A stretch of 64,000 nt of DNA from Oncomelania hupensis (lineage: Eukaryota > Mollusca > Gastropoda > Littorinimorpha > Pomatiopsidae). Shown here in pieces: positions 11,693-24,200 of the stretch. Each line of letters begins with the position of its first letter. The stretch's first letter is position 1. The notes under the pieces are model-generated. The model worked only from the letters and a program-made list of their open reading frames with translations. It was not told the DNA's origin and did no database searches. Location: positions 25,560,744 to 25,624,743 of the forward strand of contig CM072516.1 of the NCBI GenBank assembly GCA_036898135.1, given 5' to 3'. The position numbers were made by a program, and so were the translations under genes.

Positions 11693-13058
11693 GTCTACAC
11701 CATGGACCCAGCCGCTTGTCATCACTCTTCCCAAAAAAAGGTAGCCTTATGGAGTGTGAAAATTACCGCACCATCAGCCTCATCAGCCATCCCAGCAAGG
11801 TCCTCCTCAACAGGTTGAAACCCCAAGCTGAACAAATCATAGCTGAAGAACAAACAGGATTCAGGGCAGGGCGAAGTACCACTGAACAGATTTTCAACCT
11901 CAGAATAATCTGTGAGAAATACCTACAGCACCAACAACATCTATATCATGTGTTCATAGACTTCAAGAAGGCGTTTGACCCAGTCTGGCATGCAGCTTTA
12001 TGGGCAACAATGAAAGTGTACAACATGAGCCCTAAAATTATTGAATTCATCAAAAGCCTGTATGACAAGGCTACCAGTGCAGTCCTCCATAACAGCGTCA
12101 TCGGGAACTGGTTCAGAACAACAATCGGTGTGCGTCAAGGATGCCTACTCTCTCCAACACTCTTCAACATCTTCCTAGAGCGCATCATGTCAGATGCTCT
12201 TGCAGATCACGAAGGCACAGTCAGCATAGGGGGTAGAGCAATCTCCAATCTTCGTTTTGCGGATGACATTGATGGATTGGCTGGAGAGGAACAAGAACTT
12301 GAACAGCTGATACAGAGGCTTGACACCACCTCCAGAGCTTATGGAATGGAAATAAGTGCAGAGAAGACCAAAATGATGACAACAACACCACTGGCATCAA
12401 CACGGACATCAAAGTCCAAGGCCAATCCGTCAACACAGTGCATAGCTTCAAATATTTAGGAGCCATTGTATCAGACAATGGGTCCCGACAGGAAGTCCTC
12501 TCCAGGATCGCACAAACAACTGCTGCCCTGACAAGGTTGAAGCCCATTTGGAAAGACAGGACCATCAGTCTACATTCCAAAGTAAGACTGCTGCGCTCCC
12601 TTGTCATCTCCATCTTCCTATGTGCTTGCGAAGCATGGACCCTCACAGCAGATCTCCAGCGAATAATACAAAGCATGGAGATGAGGTGCTACAGAAGACT
12701 TCTGGGCATTTCCTATACCCAGCACATCACCAACGACGAAGTCCGACAGACCATCACACAAGCCATTGGACAACACGATGACCTGCTCACAGTGGTGAAG
12801 AAACGGAAACTCCGATGGTATGGCCACGTCACCAGATCATCAGGCCTTGCAAAGACCATTCTGCAAGGCACAGTGCAAGGAGGTAGAAGAGAGAGACCGA
12901 AAAAGAGGTGGGATGACAACATTCGAGAATGGACTGGTTTGACACTGAGCGAAGCCATCAGGGTTGCTGAGGACAGAGAAAGATGGAGTATGCTGGTTAA
13001 ACGATCATCTGTGGTGCCCTACGACCTCCGGGCTACGGGACAGGATAGGATAGGATAA
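11693..13058 (+). mobile_element. RTE/I-like non-LTR retrotransposon with reverse transcriptase
   Basis: This is the longest autonomous-type copy in the window. The frame starting near 11740 encodes reverse-transcriptase blocks in order: NYRTISLI, EEQTGFRAGRSTTEQIFN, VFIDFKKAFDPVWH (first catalytic Asp), GVRQGCLLSPTLFN and LRFADDIDGLAG (FADD active site). The downstream frame from about 12385 continues with VHSFKYLGAIVSDNGS, ISLHSKVRLLRSLV and the C-terminal IREWTGLTLSEAIRVAEDRERW block. The two frames are offset because one C is missing near 12380; sister copies read ATGACCAA where this has ATGACAA. The upstream endonuclease is absent. It ends in GGATA tandem units and is flanked by a 9-bp duplication GCATTTTAT (11684-11692, 13059-13067). 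Clade assignment is uncertain. Confidence 0.9.
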
Positions 13059-13375
13059 GCATTTTATATGTACGTTTTGCTGATATTTTATCATGATTTT
13101 AATATTCTATTTTGTTTTTGTAAACAAAGGTTCGATAAACTAGAGTGCAGCCTCAGCGTCCCCTGCATGAAATGCCTTTAGGCCTACTGCAATGTGACCG
13201 GTTGGTGGAGTGCCTTCAGAGTTATCACTATTAAGGTTGTTTCAGCAGATCTTTTATGCGGATCGGGGGTGAGTCCTCTTTCAACCAAGTAGTGGTCCTG
13301 ATTCGGCTTTTTGCAGTCCGCTGGACACTATAAACAGTGACTAACTAACTAATCACTAATGACTAACTAACTAAT
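13059..13375 (+). mobile_element. Retroposon family R1, copy 2, 3' part
   Basis: Resumes the family sequence at the target duplication and runs through AAGGTTCGATAAACTAGAG and AGATCTTTTATGCGGATCGG to the AACTAACTAA tail. Read together with 11386-11692 it is one copy split by the non-LTR insertion. Confidence 0.85.
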
Positions 13376-14298
13376 AATCACCATCGTCTATCACATAATA
13401 ATACATTTAGGCTATATTATAAGATAATACAGCAAGCTCACTTTACAAAATTATTCTACCAATAAAAAATTATAACCCCGCATTTATAAATCATCTGTCA
13501 CACAGGGAAAATAATTTGCACCGCACCGTTAATTTGAGTGACATAATAGGCCCTAATGGTAATACAAAACAAAACAAAAACACGATAATGGCTCCAGAGC
13601 TTTACAGCTCGGAAACTAATAACTTCATCTAGACCAGTAGTGAATGTGGTTTACGCTTCAATATTGCCGCCCTGTGCAAATGCAACTAAACTAAGGTGTG
13701 TTTTTGTGTAGGCCTCAGAAGTCGATCAAGAAGAGATTTCCTGGGTTTTGTGTGTGTGTGTTTTAAATATTTCCAGACTTACCTGGAAATACTTTGATTT
13801 AGTCGGGAGGAATCAGTACGAGCGGTTCTGTCTGTCTATCTATCCGTTGCATCCCACATCTCAAGAACCACTAGACAGATTTTGTTCCAACTTAGTCATT
13901 AGGCCTATTTATAGGGTCCAGTTCAAACTTAATTGAACAAAACGACAAACAAAACAATTTGCCAGGGTTAGTAGGCATCGAATTTGCTCCAATTCGAAGG
14001 TCAAGGTCAGTATTTTATAAACACGTTCTGCTTTATAGCACACAAACGGTTTTTACCAATTTGATGATTATTTTAATATAAAGGTACGTACACTCATGGC
14101 CATGCCGTTAGCGGAAAGGTGCAGTCCCCTTAAAGGGAGGAAACCTTCAAAAACGCTTCATTCTTGGCGTATGTACAGTTTTGTCCCTTATACACGAATG
14201 CTTGGATCCCTCCAGTCTGAGAAATGTGGTCACAGTTGACAGCTATAAAAAGCTTCTTAAAACGCAATTAATTGTTTCTCTGATTGCGACAATTAAGT
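13376..14298. other. No gene; part of a low-copy repeat
   Basis: No coding exon recognised. About 13766-14020 (TCCAGACTTACCTGGAAATA, then CATCTCAAG and AAGGTCAAGGTCA) resembles 35545-35700 and is likely a diverged dispersed repeat. Confidence 0.4.
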
Positions 14299-14377
14299 TT
14301 CTTCTTCTTCTTCTTCTTCTTCTTCTTCTTCTTCTTCTTCTTCTTCTTCTTCTTCTTTTTTTTTTTTTTTTTTTTTT
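14299..14377. repeat. (CTT)n with T run
   Basis: About 19 CTT units followed by about 21 T. The retrotransposon fragment beginning at 14383 is immediately downstream. Confidence 0.92.
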
Positions 14378-14382
14378 GGCGC

Positions 14383-14626
14383 CCTCAGCATCTGGCCACG
14401 TCACCAGATCATCAGGCCTTGCAAAGACCATTCTGCAGTGTAAGGAGGTAGAAGAAGATGAGACCGAAAAAGAGGTGGGAGGACAAAATTCGAGAATGGA
14501 CTGGTTTGACACTGAGCGAAGCCATCAGGGCTGCTGAGGACAAAGAAAGATGGAGTATGCTGGTTAAACGATCACCTGTGGTGCCCCTACGACCTCCGGG
14601 TTACGGGACAGGATAGGATAGGATAG
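14383..14626 (+). mobile_element. RTE/I-like non-LTR element, 3' fragment
   Basis: Carries only the last part of the element: GHVTRSSGLAKTILQ, then a changed frame giving REWTGLTLSEAIR-like sequence, VKRSPVVPLRPPG, and the tail GGATAGGATAGG. It lacks all reverse-transcriptase motifs. Confidence 0.85.
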
Positions 14627-14656
14627 TCCTTCAGCATGTTGTTGTGCGCGTAAACG

Positions 14657-14689
14657 ATCATCATCGTCATCATCATCATCATCGTCATT

Positions 14690-14762
<73 letters not shown>
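14657..14762. repeat. (CAT)n microsatellite
   Basis: About 33 CAT units, with CGT and TAT interruptions in the first 40 bp. Confidence 0.95.
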
Positions 14763-14763
<1 letters not shown>

Positions 14764-14939
14764 CCGTTAGCACTAGTCGTATTTCAAATATAGTAATATT
14801 TTCAAATAACTCATGTATACAACGACAATTTTAAACATAACAGAAAAATTATATCACTTTTATTATCACGGTTAATAAAATTAGTACAGTGATTGTTTTC
14901 ATATATTTCGGTCAATAGTTTGACGGTAAATCGGTAGCT

Positions 14940-15060
14940 GTTTGTTACAAAGTCGCTGATTGGCTGAGTTTGACTTCGTTTCGCTTTCAAACGCTTAGCT
15001 ATCTGTGGATCACAGGAAAAGTGAAAAGTGTAAAGTTTGATCTCTCAGTATTTTAGAGGA
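14940..15060 (+). promoter_or_regulatory. Candidate PARPBP core promoter with inverted CCAAT box and CHR-like site
   Basis: Upstream of the PARPBP start codon lie GATTGGCTGA (inverted CCAAT core ATTGG at 14959-14963) and TTTCGCTTTCAAACG, which contains TTCAAA (14986-14991), the complement of a CHR motif. A CCAAT box a short distance from a CHR is a known arrangement in cell-cycle-regulated promoters, and vertebrate PARPBP is a proliferation gene. No TATA box is seen. Function is inferred from position and motifs only. Confidence 0.35.
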
Positions 15061-15267
15061 ATGGAAACGGTGTACGTTTCTTTGTGTTCTCATTTAGATG
15101 ATGTATCCAACAACAAAGAACATGTCCCAAAAGACGATGAAAGTCTGTTGCAGCTGGCCTTACGAATGTGTCGCAAACACAGTGTTGTGAAGGACAGTCT
15201 CACCCTACTTTCGCCATCTTACCTTTTGCAAGTTGTGCAGCTCTGTTGTGCTCGTGTTCAGAAACAG
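15061..15267 (+). CDS. PARPBP: PARPBP exon 1 (coding part)
   Basis: The first ATG, METVYVSLCSHLDD, is in frame with DDESLLQLALRMCRKHSV, which resembles the N-terminal helix region of vertebrate PARPBP. The donor is CAG/GTACTA after codon 69, phase 0. An in-frame TTG at 15037 is not a likely start. Confidence 0.85.
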
Positions 15268-18200
15268 GTACTACGGATTGAATCGCAACTTTCTGTCAAC
15301 TTCGTTACAAAGCATGTATAATTAATTGTAAGATATTGTTGTATTACATTTAGGCATACCTAGCACATAACCACCAACGTAGTTTACACACGCACTCATA
15401 CTAATAATAATACAGTACATTTGTATCGCGCGGTACCTCGCAAACGGTAAGGAAAGCGAGCTCGCCGCGCTTGACAACACACGTGCAATCACACACACAC
15501 CCACCCACCTACACACACACACACCCACAGAACAGGTATACACTTATCAAATGGTTAAAACGTAAATAATTATAGTAAAACATGGCCATGCAAAACAACA
15601 GATAATATGAATACCAAGAACCGAGCCGGTGCCGCCACCATCCATGAACAGATGACACCATCCATGAACACAACAAAAACTCACCAAAATACTACTGCTC
15701 CACGATTCATGTGTATCGTCTTCTCTCTTCAGCCGAGGTCAAGGTCATCTTGATGCTAGCTGAGTGTCAGAGATCTATCGAGCATAGTCTTTATGTAGGT
15801 GTAAGCCTTCAACAACCAGCGCCGCTTCTGGGCTGACTGCCTGTTTAACCTTATAGTTATATTAACAGACTGACAATGGCAAAAAGCTTAAAAGGTCTAT
15901 TCTCTTGTAAGAAAGACAAACCCACAATGCCCTGCAACAACGACATATCTTGCTGAAAACACCCACATATATCCACCCAAGGATACACGTCTGCTCTTGC
16001 ACAGACACACAATAGGTACTCACTTATACCGTCAAATAACTGCCACAGTAACTGCAAACTTACCCTTTCCATGGTCACAGGTCAGTCTTGAATCATGGGT
16101 CCTTCTCTCTCTTTTAGATTTAGATTAGATTTAGATTTTAGATTTTAATGCTTTATTGTCCCTTTTTATCGGGAAATTCTGGGCCGCCTCCCCTGTGGAA
16201 GGCGCAGTCGCAGCATGTGGCGCGCCCAAACCCAACCTACCTAACATTATTTGTGATTTTTGAAATTTAGAAATTCTTTAAATTTTTTTGAAATTTTTTG
16301 AAATTTTGCTGGGGGAGCAAACCGGAGTACCCAGAGAAAACCCCCGAGACGTTGCCCGAGTCGAAAGTAAATAATATTCGGAGAAACATAACGCCCCGAT
16401 GCAGGATCCAACCCACACCTGTCAGGCGCCATTGGTTTCTGGCCTGTGGACAAGGCAAGTTAGTCCCGCCTTGTAACGCTCGCTCCCTTTTGAACAGGTA
16501 TTCCATTACCCACTCTCTGCATGCTAGGCAAATTCTTCAGACAAACTATGCCTGGAAGCCTACCGGTATCATCAGTCAGAAAAGCATAAAACCTGTGCTC
16601 TCTAACGTCACAACTAGAGGAACAAAGGCCGACAGCCTATAACGCCATCTGTGCTAGAACTACAAGGTGGTCGAAAAGTACCTCTTCACTGGTCCTTGCT
16701 AATAACTTTGGAGAACAGGATGGACATGTTGTTAGCATGCAGCAAAACGTATAGTGATCCTTACAGTGGTAGAATGTTTCACTGCAGATCTGTGATTTCA
16801 TCTGGCAGTTATCACAGCAGCCCCCCACTAGCCTGGTGCCCGACGCTGCGTCAGCAAGCTCATCTAGCCTCTTGTTGAGTGTTTCAGTCTGTGATGCTAT
16901 TCCCAGGCCATCACGAAAACGGTAAAACAACCCAGTCGCCAATGTGGAATTTTAACACGGCTGACCATTTCAAATTTAATTCCACAGTCCACCCAAAAAA
17001 CTGGTTTAATTACAAGCGGTCAGTAATTAGTACATAATGTTCAATAAAAGGTTATATTTGACTATACAGTACTTTATTGTACTATACAGTACTTTATTAT
17101 ACTAGACTATACTATACTATACTAATTACTATATTATACTATACTGATCACTATGTTTAAAACAATGGGCTACACAGAGTTGAAACTTGAATTGTGGCGT
17201 GGTGTCTTCAAGAAATCCAAGTTTGATTTGATTTCTCGTTTATAGGGTCCAGTGAACCTTCAGCGGTCATTGCTGAATCACAACCATCAGTCATCCATCA
17301 AGATAACGAATCCAAGTTGTCAAGCTGTCATCTGCCTTGCAAAACCAGGACGACCATGATTTTACAGTCGCATTACTCGGGTCATATACACCACTCCCAT
17401 CTCACCCACAACATGCTCAGTCAATCACTCGTCCATCTCCACTTCCTCTATGGCTATCATACTTGAAGAATCGGCGACAGAGGGCGCCACGGCTAGGCTG
17501 GAGTCTTCAGTATCTGCCACGCTGGCAGACATGGTGTCCAGGGGAGGCAACTTAGCCGCGGTGGTGAACGGTTCATCATCGCCATCATCATCGTCTAAAG
17601 GAGGCACCTCATTCATCAAGGCCTCAATCACGTTGCTCAGCATGGTAGTGGAAAAGGCATCATCACGGCGCAGTCCCAATGCCAATGGAAGACGTCCACA
17701 GCTTGTGCGTTGTGTCCCAACAGAGCGTGGTTGTAGGCAATGGCAGAGTACATGGACGGATTCTGGGGGTTCAACAACTCTGCCTGGTGGTGAAACTCCA
17801 ATGCTTCTTCAAACTTCTGTAACTTGCGTGCCATGTGTCCCAGATTGTTGAGCAATGGTTCCCACTTGCCTGGCACCTGATGGTAGTCGACGCTCTGTAT
17901 CCTGCCCAGCGCTTCCTTGAATAGATGCTCCACTTCCTTCCAATCTTTGTTCTGGAATGCCATGACGCCCATCTCGTGCAGCACAAAGGGGTCCTCTGGC
18001 GCGATGTTCTTCGACAGAGAGAAGAAGCGTTCCGCCAATTTGGCGTTGCTGGTCAGGCCATACTCCAACCCTATGTACAACACTGGTAGGTGGCACCCTT
18101 TCATGATCTGTGAGGCCGTGAAGTAGGCAGCCATGGCTTGATCATGTTCATTGTCTGCTGCAAAGAAGTGGCCATACGCTAACCAAGCTGGCCCAAAGGT

Positions 18201-21200
18201 CTTGTCAAGTGTTTTTCTTTACTGACACGCCGACTCAACCAAAGCTTTTAGGTTTTGAAGCTAGTTCAGCCAGGCTAGCTATAAATAGCTTTGCCAGTGC
18301 TCTTTCTTCCTTTCCTTTCACTGAAAGGGAGGGTGTAGGCAAGCTATAAATAGCCCGCAGCCAGCAAAATGTGGGATAACCTAAGAGTGCTCCTCACATA
18401 GGCATTGAGCTGCTGTGCTGAGGTAACGCCTGGCAGGCTCAAACTCAAAGTTCTTGATCAACAAATAGTAACAACCCACAGCAAACCACGATACTGGTTT
18501 GTTTGGATAGAAGTCCACCAACTTGTGGCCTTAGAAGTAAAACAATGCAATAGTTTTTTTTCAGTTCCATCGGCACCGCTATATGAAGAGGCAAGCACCG
18601 ATTGTTGTTACTAAGAACACTGTTGGTAATTCTGAAGCATTCATGGAAATCACAGAACATTGTAATACAAACGCTCAGCTAAGTTGACTACTACGTCTAA
18701 ATTCTCCATCAGGGATGCTAGGCTGTTCGGTACTGGATGTTTCCCTGGTTTGTCATTCTTTTTCAATCTGTTCTGGTAGAGAAATTTCAAGAACTCCACT
18801 TCTTCTTCAGGACACTGTGCGGCCAATGGCAGGTGTAAAAGAGTTAGGCAGAACAGGCACAAAGAAGACACGACTACAATGGGTGTAGTCTCTCAATCTT
18901 TATTCCATTGCTCTCTGCTTCAAATCTCGCATAAGAATGAATAATAAAATTCAAGAAAGCAAATGTATTAATTAGCTGGGTGAGTATGTAATCATGTTTA
19001 TCCAATACTTAGTTCATGTGTGTGTGTGTGCGTCTGTGTGTGTTACAGAAGGTAACTCACAAATATTACAGCAGGGAGTTCAACAACCCCTGTTCTTCTT
19101 GAGCGGACATCATGTGGTGGTTGACCAAGAGGTCAAAGGCCTCAAAGCAATACACATCTTCCTGCAATGCTTGCTTGAAGCAGTCTGCCGCCAACCCTCG
19201 GTTGTCCATCGCCTCGTAGATCCTCCCTCGCAGCAAACTGATGGAGTTCTCTATCCCAGGAACAGTGAAGCTTTTGTCCACATCAGTGCTGTGCTGACTG
19301 AGACTTGTCTGAAGGAAACTTGATAAAGACACATCAGCCATGTCTAGAATGTTCAACGCCTCTTGAAACTCTCGGTACTCAAAGTGACATTTGGCTGCCA
19401 GATATCTGCAGGCTGCATATTGCTTGTCCAGCTTTCTGCTGCACAGAAGTGTTGCTATCCTGTGGTACTGGCCTGTTTGATACAACATCTGGGAGTACCA
19501 GTAGACATCCTCCAATGCACTTCCAGACAAGGAGACCAATTTATCTGCACAGAACAATGCAGATTCATAATGGAGCAAAATACTACTGCTCCACGATTCG
19601 TTTGTATCGTCTTCTCTCCTCGGCCGAGGTCACGGTCATCTCCCTTCGGCCTTCACCTATAGTTTAGCCCCACCCTAGTAATCTCCCTTACAGTTGCACC
19701 ACAATTGATGAATGGCGATGTTAGATCCAATCCATCAACTTGCTGCGTGATGAGCACTGTTTTACGTTTGATGTCGCACACAACTGTGCAATCTTGAATG
19801 ACTAGTGCTTGCTCAATTGCTGCAATGTTGGATATATAAATTATTTTTTTTTTTTTACATCTATCTAGCACTCACCAGTCTAACTCTAAGACTTGGCAAA
19901 CATCAAGGTGAGCACTCCATGAAAAATTACATCCTAGGTTTAGCAAACCCAAACCCTAAAACTAACAGAAAATCATTCCCTGCATTCCAATGGACTGTTT
20001 GTAGTATACAAACAGTCCATTGGAATGTAGGGAATGATTTTCTGTTAGCCTCAGGACCCCATATATATATATGGGGGTCCTGAGGCATTAGCATTAGGAT
20101 CTTTACAGTCAGTGTGATGTATTGCATGCGTGCACACACTAGACCTTGATTTATACTCTTGTCCCGAGATCTGGGAGTATAAAACTCAGTGGGATTTTTT
20201 TATTTAAATGTTACAGATGAGAAGGGAGACAGAGAGGGAACAAACTACTACTGTCATAACAGCCCAAGCCCTGATAGTCAACAAACTGAACAAAGCTGTC
20301 GGGGAAGCTCATGACCTGTGGAGAAAGACTAGCTGTGTTTCAAGCCAAAGTGCAGACACTAGTTCACACGGCAGCTGTTCTGGTGATAATGGTGCTAATA
20401 TTTTTTGTAGCAGATCACAACAGAAACTTCCAAGGACCTTAGTTTATATGGACTCTGATGAGCAGGAGAACATGAACAATGAAGATTTAACTTCAAGAAT
20501 TGAAGTAGAGTACAATGAATTTCTGGCTAGCAGCAATCATGTGGATATTGTGGATGTCCTGAGAATGTTCATGATGGAGCTGTTAAATCCAGAGTCAGAG
20601 CTTCGTGCAGAGTTGACTTCCATGGAGATGGGGGTATCTGGCGTTCCCATGGATCCATTGCAGGTACACATATTGTTCGTAGTGTTCCTATTAATGCTGA
20701 TGAGTTTTTAGTTCTAGTCACTGAAATTGATGCTTGTAGTTTTATAGTTTAATATATATATAGGACATTTATGTAGACCTATCTATCAGTCCAGATAAAA
20801 TTTTAATACAATATAAATCATAATGTATTGTTTGCAATACAAACATTTTATTTATTTTAGAGAAGCATGATCAAAAGTCTGAAGTCAGTAACTGCCTCAG
20901 CACCTGATTTAAGCTTTAGGTACACTTAGACAATAGTTGCCAAGGAGTAGTGACGTGACAAAATTGACCAAAACTTTGACTGTTGTACATTCTAATACTT
21001 TAATAATTTATACATTTTATAACTAATGCATGTGATGATTACAAGACCAACAATACATTAACATTTTAATATTTGCTTTGAGGTTGTTTCTTACATTAAA
21101 AAAAACAACATATTATTGTTATTTTTAAAAATTATTATTTTTAAAAAATCTGCTCATGTGTTATTTTTGCTTATTTTGGTAATTTGTATACTGTTTCAGA

Positions 21201-24200
21201 GCTGCATCATTGAATTGTTGAAAAGACTCAAGAAAGACCGCAGCCAAAATGCAGAAGGGTGTACAACAAATTTAGCAGAGACAGTTTCCGAAGCTTGTTT
21301 GAAGCATGTTACTACACCAATGAAATATCTAAGTCTGTCCAGCAACAGAAGGGCAGAGGAAGCTTGCAAGATACAAGACTGTAATGAGGGGAGTGGTGGT
21401 TGTGCAGATGATATAAACGCATTGCATGGTATGTCAAAGGTAAGCTAAAACCTTTACCTAATTTTGTATGACTCTTTTTATCAGTGATTGATCAATAAGA
21501 ACATTTGATTTCAATATTAATCATGTGTAATGTTTTGTGTTGGTATCACTATCAGGTTAAGACAAGATGCACAGATTTATAATCTAAATCATCATTATTT
21601 GATTTAACATTGGTCCTTGAATATTGCGTTTGTGTGCACAATAGGAGCTGCTGCGAGAATTGTTCCAGTCATACTTCAGCTTGTTGGTGAATACACGCAA
21701 TGAGGTTGCCTTCACACACATCTTCAACACTCCAGAAAGGGGGCTGACCCACCAAACGTTCACGCAGTTGAAGCACCAGGCACAGAAGAAGAAAATGTCT
21801 CTGTATCAGGTAAGCAAAGGGTGCCAAAAAGCAGGACGTCAGTTCCCCCACAGGATTATAAGTGACCTGACAGCCAAAGCCAGTAATCCACCCGAATATA
21901 TATGCTTTCAGCATCTTTGCAACAGCCTCTTGACCTGGACCTGGACCTTGATCTAGCTGAAAATCACTCTTGAGTCTTGTTATTATTATTAGTAGTAGTA
22001 ATAGTAGTAGTATTGAGGATTTTTATAGCTCACTTATCTCGCCGTACTTGACCAGACTCTAGGCGCTGGCTAATACAGGATCTAACTCAAACCGCCCGAG
22101 ACGCCAACCCGCAGCCTTTGGGCGCATGGTTTGACGCCCGGGCAACTGAGCACTATCCCGGGCAGCCAGGGATGTGGGAGAAGGACCAAGTGCATGCTGG
22201 GTGTGTTCTTGTTACCGGCACTCACCCGTCTAGGACATGAGCGTCAGGATCTTTAAAGTCCGTTATGATGGAATGTATGCGACACACAGACTAGACCTCG
22301 GTTTATACTCTCATCCAAAGGAGTAGGAAACGGGAGTAATGTGTCTTTCCCAGGGACACAACACAATGGCCCGGACAAGGCTCGAACCTGGGACCTTCAG
22401 ATCTGCAAGCCAAAGCACTACGATTAGACCACCATGCCTCCCTGTTAGTTTAGTTTTTTGCCTTGATTCAGAAGTTGGGAAGAGCCAGAGCCATTACATA
22501 AAAATAACACAGCAGGACGAATGCGAAAACTTTTGATTTTGAAGCAAGGGAAATGGGCTTTATTGACTCACATGCATAACAATGTCAGTCTATGTACTCA
22601 ACCCCCTCCCCCTTTCCCACCGTCTTTCCCCTCCTTCCTCCCCTCTGCAAAAAAAAATAAATAAATAAATTTGTGGGAGAAGAGTCCTAAATAATCCAAA
22701 AATGACGTCGGAAAAAATTTCCGTCTTGTCTGTCCACGATCTGTCTGTGCAGAATCTTTGAAGTGGCCAAGTACTCAGAACCTATTTTAACTATCACAAC
22801 CAAAATTGGTAAGATGGTGCATACTTATGAGACCTCATAAATGATCAGTGCATGAATGACTTCACTTCAAGGTCAAGAACATTGGTTTAACAGATGTTAG
22901 TAGGTAGTCAAAAGCCATTTAAAAAAAATGATTTCCTCATCACAAAACTGACATAGATTTAAAGAGCTTTTCATTCTGAACACAGTGGTATATTTTTTTC
23001 CCCCATAGGACAAATAGGTAAAAAGTTATTAATGTTTGAAAATGCCGAATGTTGGTGTTTTTTTGGCAACGTTTTGGAATTGAAGAAATTGACAACTTTG
23101 GAGTCTCAAAGTGAAGCCAATATTGATACCAGAAAGCTGATTTTTGACAGGTAACCCCTTCATATGTTATACTCCAAGCCCAATTTTCTTCAGGCCTATC
23201 CCATGTAATGTTGAGCCGTTTTGGTGCTTCAAAGTTGGGAAATCATCAAATTCGCAGTGCGTGCAGGCAAATTATAGGCCTACTAGTGTGCTACTACGCT
23301 CAGCACTCGTGTCGCTGAATAGGCCTACGAGTTGGCCATAGCCGCAAGAAAACCCGAACACCGTTTGGGTACACTTTTCTACTGCAAAGCGCTCCGCGAT
23401 AGAGTAATGCACAAATTAATAAATACCCTAGTTTTATAAAGGAAAGTCTGCTCTTTATTTCTTGCTAATTTTTAAATTTCTAGTTAAAATCAAACTTACA
23501 TTACATCAAAACCGCTTTATCCACTTTGTTCGGCTCGTAACAACACTTTTACACATAATAGCCCAACATATTTGATATGTAAATGAAGCTAAGTATCCGA
23601 ACTTCTCATTGGTTCTTATTTTTAGGCCATCCAATGAACTATCTCAAAGCGCTTAAATTTGAAACGAGCCACCTCTCAGCAAACGACGCTGACAACTTTT
23701 TCGCACCGGCATTCAGCGCTCGGATAGGGGCGTATTCAAAAGCTGTTTTCTCGGAATCTTTCGCATAAACATGCATTAAAAACAACACAGATGTAAAAAT
23801 AAAGCTTTCAATTTTTATTTGAATACAGCCACTTTGTTTAAATGCAGTTTTACATTAATAATAAGTGTTGAAAGTAAAGTCAAAACTGGGTCAAAACTGC
23901 TGAGCGGACAAGAGCCAATGAAGGGCTTGGAGTACCTAATGTTAGATAAAAAAAAAAAAAATTGCTTAAAATGTCACTTTTTTGTCTAGGTTATTATTAT
24001 TGGACTTATGATTTTTTTTTTTTACTGCATGATAGAGATCAAAGAGACACATATCCTGTAAAAATTTGGTGAACCTTACGCCAAGGTTAAGGTCACTGGG
24101 GCTGTCCAAATTTAGTTGGTATTGGTACTTTGAAGTGACTTTGACCCTAAACTATGAGAGATATAAAGTCCAAACTTGTATTTAGATTAATCTTTCCTAT

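Noticed and set aside
16040..16078. ATGGAAAGGGTAAGT on the - strand as a possible CDC16 first exon
   Set aside because: It lies downstream of the CDC16 C-terminus in the reading direction, so it cannot be exon 1 of that copy without rearrangement.
16637..16942. Cys-containing - strand frame of 101 codons
   Set aside because: No family recognised, no splice or start evidence, and adjacent to a dispersed repeat. Not supported as a gene.
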